Shown here piece after piece: positions 22,001-34,868 of a stretch of 64,000 bases of DNA. The stretch lies in the NCBI GenBank assembly GCA_910574455.1, contig CAJSYZ010000008.1, positions 620,001-684,000 of the forward strand. Reading direction: 5' to 3'. The DNA comes from Trichaptum fuscoviolaceum. Its lineage: Eukaryota > Basidiomycota > Agaricomycetes > Hymenochaetales > Trichaptaceae. The notes under the pieces are model-generated. The model was not told the origin of the DNA, searched no databases, and saw only the letters and a list, made by a program, of their open reading frames with translations. Position 1 is the stretch's first letter. Every line of letters begins with the position of its first letter. Position numbers and translations under genes: made by a program.

Positions 22001-24496
22001 TACTCTGTACGCCTCCGGAATGAGATCTTTGCTTGCCTCGGGTAACACACCCATTAGCTGTTCGAATGGCCGGAACGGCTTTCCCAATTCGAAGTGAAAC
22101 TCCATTTCATCGACATTCTTCAAATCTTAGAGCAACATTTAGAATATCATATAAAAGAATTGGTTCAGACTGGAACATACCTGATATACGTGGTGCATAA
22201 TGATAATCATAAAACCAGCTCCAGGATGCAACGCCGCTATAATAGTAATGCATAACCCATTGGAGACCTTCGATGTACCGGTAAGTTAACTGGCCCATTT
22301 GCCCCGGGTCGTCATATGATATCTCCAATTTCTCCTAGATTTAGGAAGGCTTAGCAATGATATCCCCTTCGGTATTTATATAAAGATAACAAACCCGATA
22401 ATACGCCCTCTTCCACTCATCCATCTTGTCCTGTACAGCTCGCTCGTGCCGTGTATCAAAGTCCTCTTCTTCCTCTTCCACAACTTTGGCCGTTTGATAT
22501 TTCTTCAAGACTCGGTCGATTGCAGCGTTGGATTCCGCATCATCATCTGACGACTCCGATTCTGGAACATCCTCCCATTGTCCATTTTCTCCTTCATCGA
22601 CCTCGGCTTCATCTTCTAATTCTTCGGTGTCAACACCAGATGCACTATTCCTGCCATTAGTGCCATTACCATCATGCGGAATACCTGGAATACGGAAGAT
22701 GACAAGATTCTGGTCTTCGTCATCATACTCGTCCCAGGATACGTCCAGGTGCAGATCAGCTGCCAATGTTGCTATGAACTTCCGTTCTCGTGCAGGGAAC
22801 GCATTGGGCATCGTCAAGCTGTCTGGTGGCTTTATCATTGAGGATGCCTTGTGTATTTTTCTATGAGAAAGGACGAAAGCCTTCACTTCATCGAAGATGA
22901 TGCGTTGTGGCATTGTAAGAACTTGAAAGGTGTCAGTTTTAAAAATCATATTTTGTTATTAAACAGATCACTTACCAAGTTTCGATCTCTTCCTTGCGTT
23001 TTCCATCTCCTTCACGTGCTTAGCTTGCTTGCCTTTAAACCAATTCAGATCTGCGTATTCCCGTTCAAATACTTCCGTCTCCCAAATTTGCATCTCGTCC
23101 AACACCATCTGAAGCCTATGAGTGTTGATAACACCAGCTTCGTTCAAGTAGCCACCCATAGCTGGTAGAGCTTTCTTGTAGACCTCGAATAAGCGTTCTA
23201 AACCGTTTTCATGAATGTGCAAGTCGGGTAAGTTGGGTAAGAAGTCATTCCCGACAAAGACTGCGAGTAGTATGAAATCGTCGATGACTCGTTCCAGGTT
23301 GTAATCAAATGACAGGGAAGGTTGAATGTCATGGAATTCCAGATTGAGGTATTCACGCATCAATGAGAGATGGAGGAGGTAGAAGCTGATGGATTCGAGG
23401 CTATACATGGACGTGGATTAGCATGATAATCGTCGAATGAACGGACACAACGCACTTCGTATCTTTCTTCCGTCTTGATGCAGGTCCAAACTTCACCTCC
23501 TCTCGCAATAAGCAGAAATGTGGGTCGTGGCTAAGCAGGCCAAGCATAATAAGGTCTGCGTCAAGGCCATACAAACAATGTCGGACATTCGGGTTATAAT
23601 CTGGTTGAGCCTTCGCCAGACGGATATATTCCATAATCTTGTGCTCCCCTTCTCCAGGAACTTCATGTCCAGACAAAACAACTTGAATGCCACGCCAGTC
23701 GGCATCCTCTGATATCTTCTTGTTAACGAAGTACTGAAGCTGTTCAGAAAGGCGACCCATAAATGACGTGCCTTTCATCGAGTTAATATATAGCACGTAG
23801 TTCTATGAACTAACGAGGCGCACCTGGAGTAATGCAATTGCTGTCAAACGCCTTTTCCTCAGGCAGCTTCTCCCCGTTCTTCTCCGCCTTCTCTCTTACT
23901 TCCTTTGCTTCTTTCGCTGTCCGGAAACGACGGCTTCGTTGTTGGTTCATCTTAGCACGCGGCGCAACACCATCAACAGCCATGAAGAAGAGCTTCTTCG
24001 GCTTAACCTTCCCAAAGAGCATATCCACGTAGGAGAAAATCGAAGTAAAGATTTGTTGCTCCGACATCCGGAAGTGTGCATCGGAATCATTGGGATGAGA
24101 GCCTTCTCAGGTGGTCAGATAGAAACACACCGGGATTGAATAAGAGCTCACAATTGTGTATGATTCCGTTGAAGTCAAGGTATAAGTTATCTGTTTTGTT
24201 GAGGTAAACTGATAGAACTACCCGCGAGTGCCCTCACGCACCGAACTCGGGAATCTTGTTCTCCTCGATTAGCTGAGAAGTCATAGGATATCTCTCTCTG
24301 TAGAGTGGTGAGATTAAGTTCGCTGTAGAATCGGAGATACATACGAGATATAACGAAAGAACTGATTCCGAAGCGAGTCGCAGTAAGTGACATACTACTA
24401 TGTAGTACCTTAAGACGACAATACTTGCCTTCGGGATACCTGTGACATAACTAGATCAGACGGGAAGATAAAACAGAAGAGATCAATCTTACCCAT
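19052..24496 (-). CDS. XRN1: 5'-3' exoribonuclease XRN1
   Basis: Cytoplasmic exonuclease degrading decapped mRNA. The universal N-terminus MGIPKFFRYISERYP is assembled from three tiny exons (24496-24493, 24439-24429, 24361-24345) and the next exon. Catalytic acidic residues are in [41 protein letters not shown] and [12 protein letters not shown]. An acidic linker ([20 protein letters not shown]) and the [18 protein letters not shown] block follow, then the PAZ/tudor, KOW, winged-helix and SH3-like region. The C-terminal tail is low-complexity with RGG repeats ([29 protein letters not shown]) and ends AHVDQHNS. About 1,430 aa, normal for the family. The second intron has a GC donor (AAG|GCAAGT). 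Many other short canonical introns. Confidence 0.95.
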
Positions 24497-25046
24497 AATG
24501 CTAGTTTACAAGGCCGCGCCTTGCGTTCAAACTAAGAAGGAGATGTGTGGAAGATGAGGAAGAGGACTGAAAGGGTCTGCGATACTTCCGCACGTGTCCT
24601 CACTGGGACGCAAAGCAGACGATTGCAAGGCAACGCGTCATTATGCAAGCTTCCATCACTTTTCCAGTTAAACTTTCATAAATATGCCCTTATGAAATTC
24701 AACGAATTAACGTCGAAAGGAATTAAAACTGATGCTGCACGCAGCTCGTTAATAGTGAAATCTTAGTAGATTACAGCAGTTTAATTAAGGTTTAGTTTAT
24801 GTTCCACAATTTTCTCGACATATTCGATTACGCTGTAGGCTCAATTCGAGGGATTTCTAGCTTAGCTGGCGTATCCAGCAGTTCTTGATATTACAATTCA
24901 AGGAAAGTATCAAGCTTTGTATGTTATAGAGATAAGTTGATGTTGAGATCATTCTACTTCTGGTAGCTCTGTCAAACATATACAAATACATTGTTTTGCA
25001 TAAAAGGCCTTACCTTCTCACGCTGATCATCCTTCAAAAATTCTTG
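24497..25046. promoter_or_regulatory. Divergent intergenic region XRN1 / OLA1
   Basis: 550 bp between two starts; AT-rich in the middle (24640-24960). Both promoters are expected here. No TATA box stands out and no gene is seen. Confidence 0.4.
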
Positions 25047-27168
25047 ATGAACAACTTCCGCTATGGAGGTGTTCTTCTTCAACGTCTTGCACGAGCCCAG
25101 CTATCCACTCCTTTCTCCTTAAGCTTGAGTCAATCGATCAGGACCTTCACAACCACTCTTCGAGTCGAAGCGAAACGCAGAATGCCCCCGAAGAAAGCTC
25201 AGGAAAAGGAGGCGAAGGTTATCCTGGGTCGCCCCGGGAACAACCTGAAGATCGGCATCGTAGGTCAGTACATCGTGTTCGATGTAACTGTAACTATATA
25301 TCTGAACTAAATCAAGTTTTGATTTGATGTGAACAGGTTTACCGAATGTCGGAAAGTCGTCCTTTTTCAATCTTTTGTCGAACACCGGTGGGTTCCTCTT
25401 TTCCTCTCGTAGACGCTATTCACTCAATATCATAATTTGTTTCTTTTACACCATAACTTCTGAAATCAGACCTAGGAAAAAGCGCCAACTTTCCTTATGC
25501 GACGATCGGCAGGTCCTTGTGTCTCTTCGACTTGTAACAATGCTAAATTGTAAAGTTATCTCTAACAGACCCTGAGGTTCGTACCACAGAGAGTTTCCAT
25601 GTGTTCTTCATCCGATTCTGACGATAGTTCTTTAGGAAGCTCGAGTTCCTGTCCCCGATGCTCGTTTCGAATGGCTATGCGAGACGTATAAGCCGGCGTC
25701 TAAAGTGCCAGCTTTCTTGACCTGCATAGATATTGCTGGTTTGACTGCGGTAACCATTAGCTCTTGGTTCTCGCGAATCTATCTAATACTTTCGATCTGA
25801 AGGGAGCCTCTACTGGTGCTGGTCTTGGAAATGCCTTCCTTTCCCATGTTCGCGCTGTCGACGGCATCTTTCAAGTTGTCCGTGCGTTCGATGATGCGGA
25901 GGTTACACATGTTGAAGGAGATGTCGATCCTCTACGCGATATGGAGATCATTCAAACCGAGTTGAGGTTGAAGGATATCGAGTGGGTTGAAAAGAAACTT
26001 GCTGATCTGAAGAAGACTGGACGTTCCTTGGGAAGTAACAGCCTGGCCGATAAGGCGAAGAAAGAAGAGATCGTGCGTCTTTATCAATTTTTTCTTCTGT
26101 TTTCAATTGTGCTCATTAATTTCTTGAAGGCTATCACGGAGAAAGTTTTGAAACACATCCAAGAGGACAGCAAGGACGTGCGGAAAGGAGAATGGAACAA
26201 TAAAGAGGTTCGTGAAAATTTCATTATCATCGACATGCAATTTCGCTCGCATTTAAGTGATGATAAAGAGCTTGTTGCTCGAATCTTAACCCAGCTCGTT
26301 GAGGAGGGAGTAACGCCCCAATATTCCTTTGAGATAAACTTTACTCTGATCCTTTCTAACTTCTTGCCGTCACGATTGAAAAGCAAAGTAAACTGATGAT
26401 CCACTTCAGATCGATGTAATCAACGGTCTCATGCTTCTTACCGCTAAACCTGTCACATATCTTGTCAATCTCAGTGAGAAGGACTACATACGGAAAAAGA
26501 ACAAATGGTACGAATCACTGGCTTCTGCGTTGCATGAACGATTACTTGAATAATGACCGGTATAGGCTGGCGAAGATCAAGGGCTGGATTGACGAGCACA
26601 ATCCAGGAGACCTGCTGATACCCATGTCTGTCGCCTTTGAAGAACGGATAGCTCAACTCTCTCCTGAGGAGAAAGATGAGGAGCTGAAGAAACTAGGAAC
26701 GACTAGTGTGTTGGGCAAGATCACTACAGCTGGATATGCCAGTCTTGATGTAAACCTTCTTCATTGCGAACCCCGAGCGATCAATATTGACAAGTACTTT
26801 TTAGCTGATACGTTACTTCACATGCGGACCTGATGAGGTGCGCGCGTGGACCATTCGACGCGGGACGAAGGCCCCGCAGGCCGCAGGTGTCATCCAGTGA
26901 GTTTCTCGTTTGGTGGATGGATGCGATGGATTCTAACGGATTATCACTTAGCTCTGACTTCGAGAACAAGTTCGTCTGTGGAGAAATAATGGCATACGAC
27001 GACTTGCACGAGCATGGAAGCGAATCTGCTGTGAAGGCAGCGGGTAAACTGAGGCAGCAAGGCAAGCCTTACGAAAGTGAGTTCCCATAAATCCGACGTT
27101 GAGGTCGTTAGCTAATAGCTTTCTCAGTGGTGGATGGTGATATTGCTTACTGGAAGGCCGGTGCTTGA
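25047..27168 (+). CDS. OLA1: Obg-like ATPase OLA1/YchF, possible mitochondrial leader
   Basis: P-loop ATPase of the YchF group, which binds ribosomes and affects translation and stress responses. The usual family start [20 protein letters not shown] is the ATG at 25182. An in-frame ATG at 25047 adds 45 residues rich in Arg, Ser and Leu ([30 protein letters not shown]) that look like a mitochondrial presequence. Motifs: G1 [32 protein letters not shown]3 DIAGLTAGAS, G4-like [14 protein letters not shown], and the C-terminal TGS part ([33 protein letters not shown]). It ends [13 protein letters not shown]. The D-P-E of the switch region is an 8 nt exon (25569-25576) preceded by a GC-AG intron starting at 25509. 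Confidence 0.93.
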
Positions 27169-27400
27169 GAATCCCTCGAGCTTCTCTTATATTTCATGCG
27201 GGTAGATCGAGCAGTAGTTGTACAGCAGTTCGAAAACAAAGTAAATCTGTATTACCACTGAATCTTATCATTGCGTGCACACTTTTGATCTGCTGATATT
27301 CGGAAAGCACAAGGTTTAAAGTGAAGCATCCATTGAAGTAAATGGAGATGTTGCTAGTTTTAAGAGAACATGCGTACAGCCTCTACTATGTACAGTATTG
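27169..27400. other. Short convergent gap
   Basis: 232 bp between the stops of OLA1 and the GH79 gene; AT-rich 3' flank, nothing else seen. Confidence 0.4.
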
Positions 27401-29583
27401 CTAGAAGAAGACGAGGACGCCCTCGCTACCTTGAATGGTGACTGTACCATTCGTGACATCCTCGATGTCCTCCCACCCAGAAGCCGTTCCGTTCTCGTAT
27501 GACTGACCAGCCCAAAGCACCTTGCTCACGTCCTTCGTGTCCAGCCCCGGACTCGTCATCCTTTTCAACGTTGCCCGGCCCCGGCTGCTGCCCTTCGCAC
27601 TCCTTAGATACGGCGAGATATCCACCGTCGCAGCCAGAGCCGCGGCATCCTCCACACTGGTCGTGACATTCCGCACGCCGAGGTTCAGGAGCGCGAGACG
27701 CGCGAGGCCGCCACTGCGCACGGCGGGGTCCCAGATGGCGTATGCAGCGAGCTGCGGCTGGTCCGGGATGTCGATAAGGCTGAGCTGCGACTTCTGCGAT
27801 GATCCGACGGCCTCGGTGATGAGGAGGTATGCGACGAAGGAAGGGGATGCGCGCGCGGCGCCGTAACGATCCGTGTCGACGGGGTACCACAAGTCATACC
27901 ACGAAAACCCAGGACTAGCGGAAATGAGAGGATCGGTCGTCAAGTACAGACTGGAGTAGACGGCAGACGACTTGCGTGTTAGCTTGCACACTGCTCTGGA
28001 AGACCAGGGTAGCACCCTGGTGCAGGTACATGCGGGATATATTCAAGAACGCCCCATACAGTACAGCTATAGATAAGATCGTTATGAATGAAGTCTATTA
28101 TCCTGATTAAATAATCGAGAACTAGTCTTTGACGACTCACTGTCAGCTAGCCAAAGCGACTGACCGAAAGTATCGGTGACGTTCTGCTTGCCTGAGCACG
28201 ATACAGAGCTGTACTCGCCTGTACAATAATTAGTGCCTTCCAGAATTTATACGAAGAACTCTAGGTAGGACGTACCCACGACGAACTCCTTGCCCCTACT
28301 CTTTGCAGCTGCTATCTGAGGTCTCCACAGATCAAGGTACGCCTTAAGTGCCACACGTAAGTTCACGTGGAGCAGGATATGTCAAAAGAACAACGCACCG
28401 TGATATTTTGATGATTAATTAAGTTCGGTAGGGTGGCTTTCGCATTACGAACGGGGTCGCAAGTAGAATACTGATAGCTGCATCATCAAACATCAGAATA
28501 CAGACCTAACAAAGTAGCAAGAAATAGAGTCCTACGTATGTTGATCAAAAAGCTTGATCGCGCCAGTCGTGTCGATGCCTTCGTTAATGACATCGACAGT
28601 GGTCATGGATGCAGACGGAGTCGGGTCATCCGCGAAAGATCCAGCCTGGAAGATATGAGGAGGTAGATGAAGGTTCTTCGTCAGGGTAGTGGTCCAGTTC
28701 TGCGCAAAAAAGAAGTTTAGTGGCATGGACTGAGCAACGATTGATGTCTATCGTTACCAAAAATTGATCCGTATAGTTCTGTGAACTCCAGCCTGCAGGT
28801 CGAGAACCTCCCGCAAAATGATCAGGCTCATTCCCCACTTTTAATAAACAGGGTATTAACCACGACGTTCCAGTATTGCATCCATGACTCACATTCAAGG
28901 GAATAGATCCTTTCCCAACCTAGGTATTTGATTGCGGCTTGGATTTGATTCTGGGCGATCTCAACCGAGTTATTGCCTAGATTTACGTCCACAACGAAAC
29001 GCGAGGTCTTAGGAAATACTGCAAGAGATTCATAGAAAGCAGGGCCACTGTGTGCGTACGGGTTAGAGTAAAAGCGATAAAGGGTTTCGAATAGGACGAA
29101 CTATGTTGTGCGATAAATTCCTCCTGTCTATAGCGAAAATGAGCGATCGTTTTTTCGCAGTTGAATTTACTTGACGACACACCGCGCTCTCGTCCAACAC
29201 CAGAGCAGGCGCGTTTGGATCGAAGGTGGAGCTATCTCTATCAAAGGTATATGTGTAAGCGCAACGATATCTGAATCTAAGAAAAAAACCTGCATGGTGA
29301 CTCCCCCAGGTCTAATGTCCGGACCTACCCCAGTCCGATCTACCAGCCTTTGCATTAGCTCCTTCGTGAGCACATTCGGATGCGATATATTTCCGGCGAA
29401 TGTAGGTAAATACGAGAGTTCAAACGAGAAAGAGGCCAGACGGGGGTCTAGAACCTGTGATGCATTGGATGGGCGTGAGGATATATGAGGGAGTGAGACT
29501 AGTCCGGATGCCAGCGAAGGAAGACCAGAAGCGCAGAATAGCAGAGTGAGCGTAATGAGTCTCGCGAGCTTCGTGGACGCCAT
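27401..29583 (-). CDS. Secreted glycoside hydrolase family 79-like protein
   Basis: Resembles fungal GH79 beta-glucuronidase/heparanase-like enzymes, acting outside the cell on glucuronic-acid-containing glycans. Signal peptide MASTKLARLITLTLLFCASG. Family blocks in order: SFSFELSYLPTFAGNISHPN; VGPDIRPGGVT; DSSTFDPNAPALVLDE; GPAFYESLAVFP; FVVDVNLGNNS; the acid/base VGNEPDHFAGG; FQAGSFADDP; the nucleophile region VVGEYSSVSCSGKQN; MYLHQG; and the C-terminal beta domain PGFSWYDLWYPVDTDRYGAAR through VTIQGSEGVLVFF. Many introns, some with weak donors. The joins near 29295-29245 and 28045-27915 are not resolved: at the second, no good GT donor gives the needed phase, so a frame error in the gene cannot be excluded. 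Alternative start at 29592. Confidence 0.75.
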
Positions 29584-30655
29584 CGTTGGCATTCCTCGGT
29601 GGATATCTGGGCGCACAGCAGGGCCAGCTGGCAGGTATGAACATAGCATTTATACCCTCCGGCTCGCGAGATCACAGGTCATAACTCATAAAGCTCGTCA
29701 TTACAGCTCAAGCATAAGAGTGACTTCGGACCGTCGCGTCTTCGATACATCTCAACGGAGATGATCACCTGATGATTGTCCTCTAGAGATTATCTAAGCT
29801 GCGATGGTCGAGAAGACCGCAGTGAGCCGCCTATACACGAGAATGAATTGCAGAACTTGACGCAAAAAGGAATTGTATCCGGTTCCGTAGATTTTGAGTG
29901 GAGACCACGCGGGTTTGCTGACCCTTCGTACAATTGATAGTAATCTGGAGAGAACCAATCGTCGAAAGTGAACGTTAATCATGGTTGTCGGCTTTGTTGT
30001 AAAGAAGGCGGTCCGGTCAAACAAGATCTGATGAGCCATCGTCAGTCACTCAAAAATTCAAATATAAAATGAAGGTGGGGCTTACTATAAATTGACGATT
30101 CCGGGGCTTTGTAAAGACATATCGAGCAGCATGACGCAGATAAAATGTCATTTACAGAAGAATGAGACCCGACAGACGAAGGTGAAGACAGTCCAGCATG
30201 TCTGGTGAGTCAGTTCTACGACTTTAGCGTGCACAGGGATAATTGAATTTGACCAAAAACTCATATGAAGATAAAACATATGGCATACTATGTAGTATGT
30301 ATTGACCAACAAACCCTCGGGGGAAAATCGAAAGGAAATTATATACTATCTAAACATACCTTTCCAGAAATAAGGTATTCATGTTCGTAGATTGAAGCAT
30401 ATTGGCCGGTTCCGTTGTATTTGAGAAGTCTCGGATGCTATGAAACGAAGGCTGAACATGGGAGTTCGAGGGTAACTTCAAGAACTTGAAGGCGCGGCGG
30501 TGGTCGGTGCCCCGGCAGACGCCGAAAGAACCAAGATTCCCGCGCTTCGCTTGAAGAGCACAATACTCGATCGAGTACGTTCTTCATACTCCTTGGTCAC
30601 CATCCAGCTCGACGTTCAGCGTATCCTCAACGCTGTCGTCGCCATCGTCCTCGCC
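29584..30655. other. Intergenic, about 1.1 kb
   Basis: Divergent promoters of the GH79 gene and the MED19-like gene are expected. A minus ORF of 81 codons at 29794-30039 has no recognisable features. 30480-30655 is C-rich and probably the leader of the plus-strand gene. Confidence 0.4.
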
Positions 30656-32269
30656 ATGGACGTGGACATGCAGGATGTGCAAATGCAATCCTCCACCTCC
30701 GGCGAACAGCGCACCAACGCGCTTGCAGGGCCCTCGTCACAGCCCGATTTGCCCGCTGTCTTTCTCCCGCCGCCTGGTCTGTATTCATCCCTCTCATTCT
30801 CTCCCCGTCAAGGTACTGAAATTCTTGTCTTAATATGACTCATAACGATCTACAGGTCCCACACGACGAAAGCCGCTGTTCGACAGCACGCAGGACCTCA
30901 TAACACGATTTCAACTTCTCCCTTCTTACGACAAATATGTCAGGCCTTATGTCCAACCTCTGGGCCACGGCGACCCATCATCGCAGCAAGGCGCGCAGTC
31001 AGCTCCAACGCCAGGGGGCACGTCGTACCAGGTGCCCACGCCAGGCGTACTGGACAAGGGGAAGGGACGGGAGGTGTCAGTTGGGACGCCGCTGGCGCCG
31101 ACGACGCCGGCGGCAGGCGACGGTGGCGACGGCGAGGATGGAGATGACGAGGGCGGGAAGGGCGACAGGAAGCTGAAGAACAGCTACAGACATATGATAA
31201 GGGGCATTCCTGGTGCGTTCCCTTATTGACTACGTTATGATTTGCGTTCTTGATGGAGGCTCCTTGCAATTTATTGTGGATTCATCAGGCAAACATTCTA
31301 CGAAGAAGGACGACTACTTGTATACGATGATTATGGTCCCTCCAAAACAGAAGCAAAAGATAACGGAGTTCGATCAACGGACTCGGAGAGAGGCGTTCAC
31401 TGTTAGTCCAGAGGGACTCAAAGGGGTGCGCGTTATTATCTCTTGTCTCATTACGTGTTTTCTCATTTTTTCTTTCTACTCTTGACAAACTTGTCCTGCA
31501 ACCATGTAGTGGAACATCAATGTGCTTGTCGCAGAGTCTGCCCAAGCACGAGAAGATCGGAAAAGAAGAGTGCGTTCCCTGCATCAATCTAATAGCGCTA
31601 GGAACTATTTCTAACCCTAGTGATGTGATCTGCCTAATACTTCCCCACATCACCATACAATCAACGAAACATGCGCTCCTTTCCAAACTTAACAGAAAGA
31701 GCTCAAGAAAATGGCAAAGGCGCAGGCGCAAGCGGTGCAGGCTGGCCTTCCCCTCCCCGCTGGCGTTGGTGCGACGCAGGTCGCGGCAAATGCCTCAGCG
31801 TCCTTACCACCCTCTTCATCCGCGCCGACGCCGCAAGCCGGCATCCGGCGGCCTCAGACACCCGCGTCGATGGGCGCAGGGACGCCGCGGCCGCAAGGAC
31901 CCGGACCGGGGCCCCCAGCGCGTATGGGCTCGGGCACAGGTACGCCTACCATTGCGCGCCCGGGGAGCGCAGACGCACAGGCGAAGCGTGGGAAGAAGCG
32001 CGAGCTGGAGGACGAAGTTGCTGGCGGTCGGCGTGCTGCGAATGGACTGGGGATGCCGGGGACACCTGGGACGGGGATTTCGATGAAGCCTGGGGCGGGT
32101 ATGCCGAGACCGACAAAGAAACCGCGTACCGTACGTTCTTATTGATAACCTGCTGCTGTTCTTTATACTAAAGACGCCGATACTTTTATTTTTGCAGGAA
32201 AGCTCGGCGCACCTGATGGCGGGACTGAATGGGATACCCCAACAACAGCCTACACCCCAAGGGGTCTGA
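30656..32269 (+). CDS. MED19: Mediator subunit 19 (Rox3)-like protein
   Basis: Likely head-module subunit of the RNA polymerase II Mediator complex. It starts MDVDMQDVQMQSSTSGEQR. After the first intron come PTRRKPLFDSTQDLITRF and QLLPSYDKYVRPYVQPLG, then a Gly/Asp/Pro-rich insert. The core continues LKNSYRHMIRGIPG-KHSTKKDDYLYTMIMVPPKQ, ITEFDQRTRREAFTVSPEGLKG, WNINVLVAESAQAREDRKRR, then KELKKMAKAQAQ. The C-terminal third is Pro/Gly/Ala-rich with basic patches (AKRGKKRELEDE, RPTKKPRT) and ends QQQPTPQGV. Five introns, consistent phases. Assignment rests on the YDKYVRPY / SYRHLI-IPGKH / KKDD pattern of fungal Med19 and its length (~410 aa). Confidence 0.75.
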
Positions 32270-34393
32270 CCTTGCTGAGATAGTGTTACCCTGTTGCTCT
32301 TTAGAGCAGCCTGATGCCACTCTTCGCATTTGCGAAGCCTTCGCGGGAGCTTGGCGAGGCTGGCAACGTATGCACATGCGTGCCTTTCCACCGGGTTGGG
32401 TATCACACGGTCCACATCGTCCAAACCCCGGGAACTCGCAAGCGGTGTAAATATGGGAGCCAGGACGTGCATTATAGCTCCTTCGAAATGTCTCGTGGGG
32501 CTCCTCGATGCCAAGCCTCCGCCAGCTCCGCCGCCCTCCGTCATACTCTTATTTTCTTCCCAATTCTATCATGTTCTTGTTCTCGCACAACCTCATCTGC
32601 TTTTCTTAGGCAACGACCCCGCAATAGTATCTCATTTACGTCCGACTGCAACTACGAAGCATAAACACATTCTACACATTTTCTAATTCACCTGCCAGTG
32701 TATGTACCACAACCTGAACCCACATTTTTTTTTCACCTTCAGCCAGCCTCCACGTTTCTCCTGCATTATTACAAGCAATTTGAGTTGCGTTCGCCTTTCT
32801 TTGGGGCGTGTATCTCATCCGTTCAAACGATTTTTGTTACACCCCCTTTTTCTTGCATGTTTGTTATCTGATGGCAACGTCGTTACATTGTAGCATGTTG
32901 TGATGTTGTGTTCGATGTTTGATGATGTCCTTCATGACAGAATATACATAACATTGGACTTGACCGGCTCTTCTTTTGACTAGAACTTGTAGGCTGAATG
33001 GCAAGTGATGGTAGCTGAACTTGTTACGAGACTAAAGCGATGGTGTTATTTCAGTGCATGTCATTTGCTATGCAATTACGACTACAGCTAATGAGCTCAA
33101 CTTTGCTCGCGGAGAGTCAAGCATATTCTGAGGCCATTCATATCATAGAATCGGCATGAGAAATGCGATCGGGTGTGTAAGGTCCCAGCAAGCAAGCCAT
33201 TCTTGCTTGCTTTGGTGAGATTTATGTGCGTGTGCTGGGAGAAGCGGCGAGAACACATACTGAGGAACTCCAGAAGGCGATATGAGACAGTGTAGCGGGC
33301 TAGTTGGATGGACAGAACTTGAACAGACAGAAGTTCTAACGTATTTGTGCATTTGAGAGGGGGCGGAAGCGATTTTGTGTGGCGTGGCCCAAATCACCCA
33401 ACTGACTCAACCCTCAGGTTTCCAAGCTCACATTTTTGACAGCCAAGCGTTTCATCCGATTGTATTTGTCGACAAGCATCATTCTGAGTTAGTTGCCAGG
33501 CGAGACGTCGACTTGACTTGACTCGCCATCAGTGATATTGCGCTGCAAACTGGAACATATCAAATAGTAGAGGATCGTCCCTGTCATTATTTACTTCCGT
33601 TCCACGCGTCTGTAGCTAGATTATTTAGTATTTGGGTCGACTTCGATGCGGATTTAGAAGAGAATAGGTTTGTTGAGATTGTTATGGTGGATTATAGACG
33701 ATGTGGTTCTGTCGGCCTTCGAGCTCCGCGAAGCTTCGGCAATTTGAGCAATGGTCTTCGGCCGGGGTCGGGTCCGGAGTGACCGGAGGCTCGGATATAT
33801 CCAGGAATAGGCTTTGCACACACCCGGAAATAGATTGCAATTCCCCAAAGACATTTGGATAATATCACAGCGCTCTTAGACTCGTAGCCAGTCGCAATTT
33901 ATCTTTTGAGGTTGGGAGGTTGGATAAATGAAGCGACTGGTAGTACTCAATCAGAGGGAGGCCAGTCACCTCATTGTGACCTATAGGTCACAGTGTGCCT
34001 GATTAATAAGCTTAGTGGTGGCAGATTCTCGCCGGCTTTCTTAGGTTGCCGGTATCTTCCCGAGTTGGGTCGGAGGCTGCGGAACTCGTTCATTGTGCGT
34101 ACGGACGCTCGGATGCGGAGAAGCTGATATCTCAGGTAGACTGAAATGTATCGCACTTGCTCTCGAAGGAGTCTCGGATTGTGACAATGCGCTCGAGCTA
34201 TTCGGAGACGCAGCTACCGTGCTTAGGTCGACTATGCTCTCGAGCTTAGGTTTTTTTTGTATATTCTTTTTTCACCTGGAGTAGAATCAATAAATGATAT
34301 GTTTAAATTACGCTCCCCTAATGGGCGCTTCAGCGGTGTTTGCATAAGTTAACGACATAAATACGACGTCGTGGAACGTTGTCGTAGGAAAAG

Positions 34394-34420
34394 AGGCGCG
34401 TCGCGCGCGTCGACGCGCCT
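34394..34420. repeat. Perfect 10 bp inverted repeat, CGCG-rich
   Basis: AGGCGCGTCG at 34394-34403 and its exact complement CGACGCGCCT at 34411-34420, separated by CGCGCGT. Could be a cruciform/hairpin or a composite of MCB-like sites. Confidence 0.6.
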
Positions 34421-34868
34421 ATGACCGGCGCAAATCGCGTGTGACTCTCGTACTCGTTTTGTCTTACTTTCTCACTCTCACGGCCCCAGCTTAGGGTCCT
34501 TCCTTAAAGAGTGAATACTTATTAGGAAATATGGGGAGCTTTTACGTTACTCACCACTTTCTGATTGAGTAAATCCAGTCGTTACATTCACATGTAACTA
34601 CTGGACACGAGTCTACAGCGCTCTCGACGTCGACAAGGCGGGAGCCAAATGAAGCGACCGGGGATGAAATAGCAGGGCTGTGTGGGACGTGTCTCAGAGA
34701 CGCGCCGAGGAAATCGCGTCGCGTCGACGTCCATATGCTACATTTGGCCAGCGCAGCACGCTTTGCCCATGGTCAGGGCCGAGCGCACGATGTCCGATGG
34801 GTGCCGGCCGGAAAGGGGAACAGAGCTCGATATCGCAAACACGAGGCCGGTGAGAATGCTGCAATTTG

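Noticed and set aside
29794..30039. Minus ORF of 81 codons as a gene
   Set aside because: No start context, motif or splice-consistent extension; intergenic.
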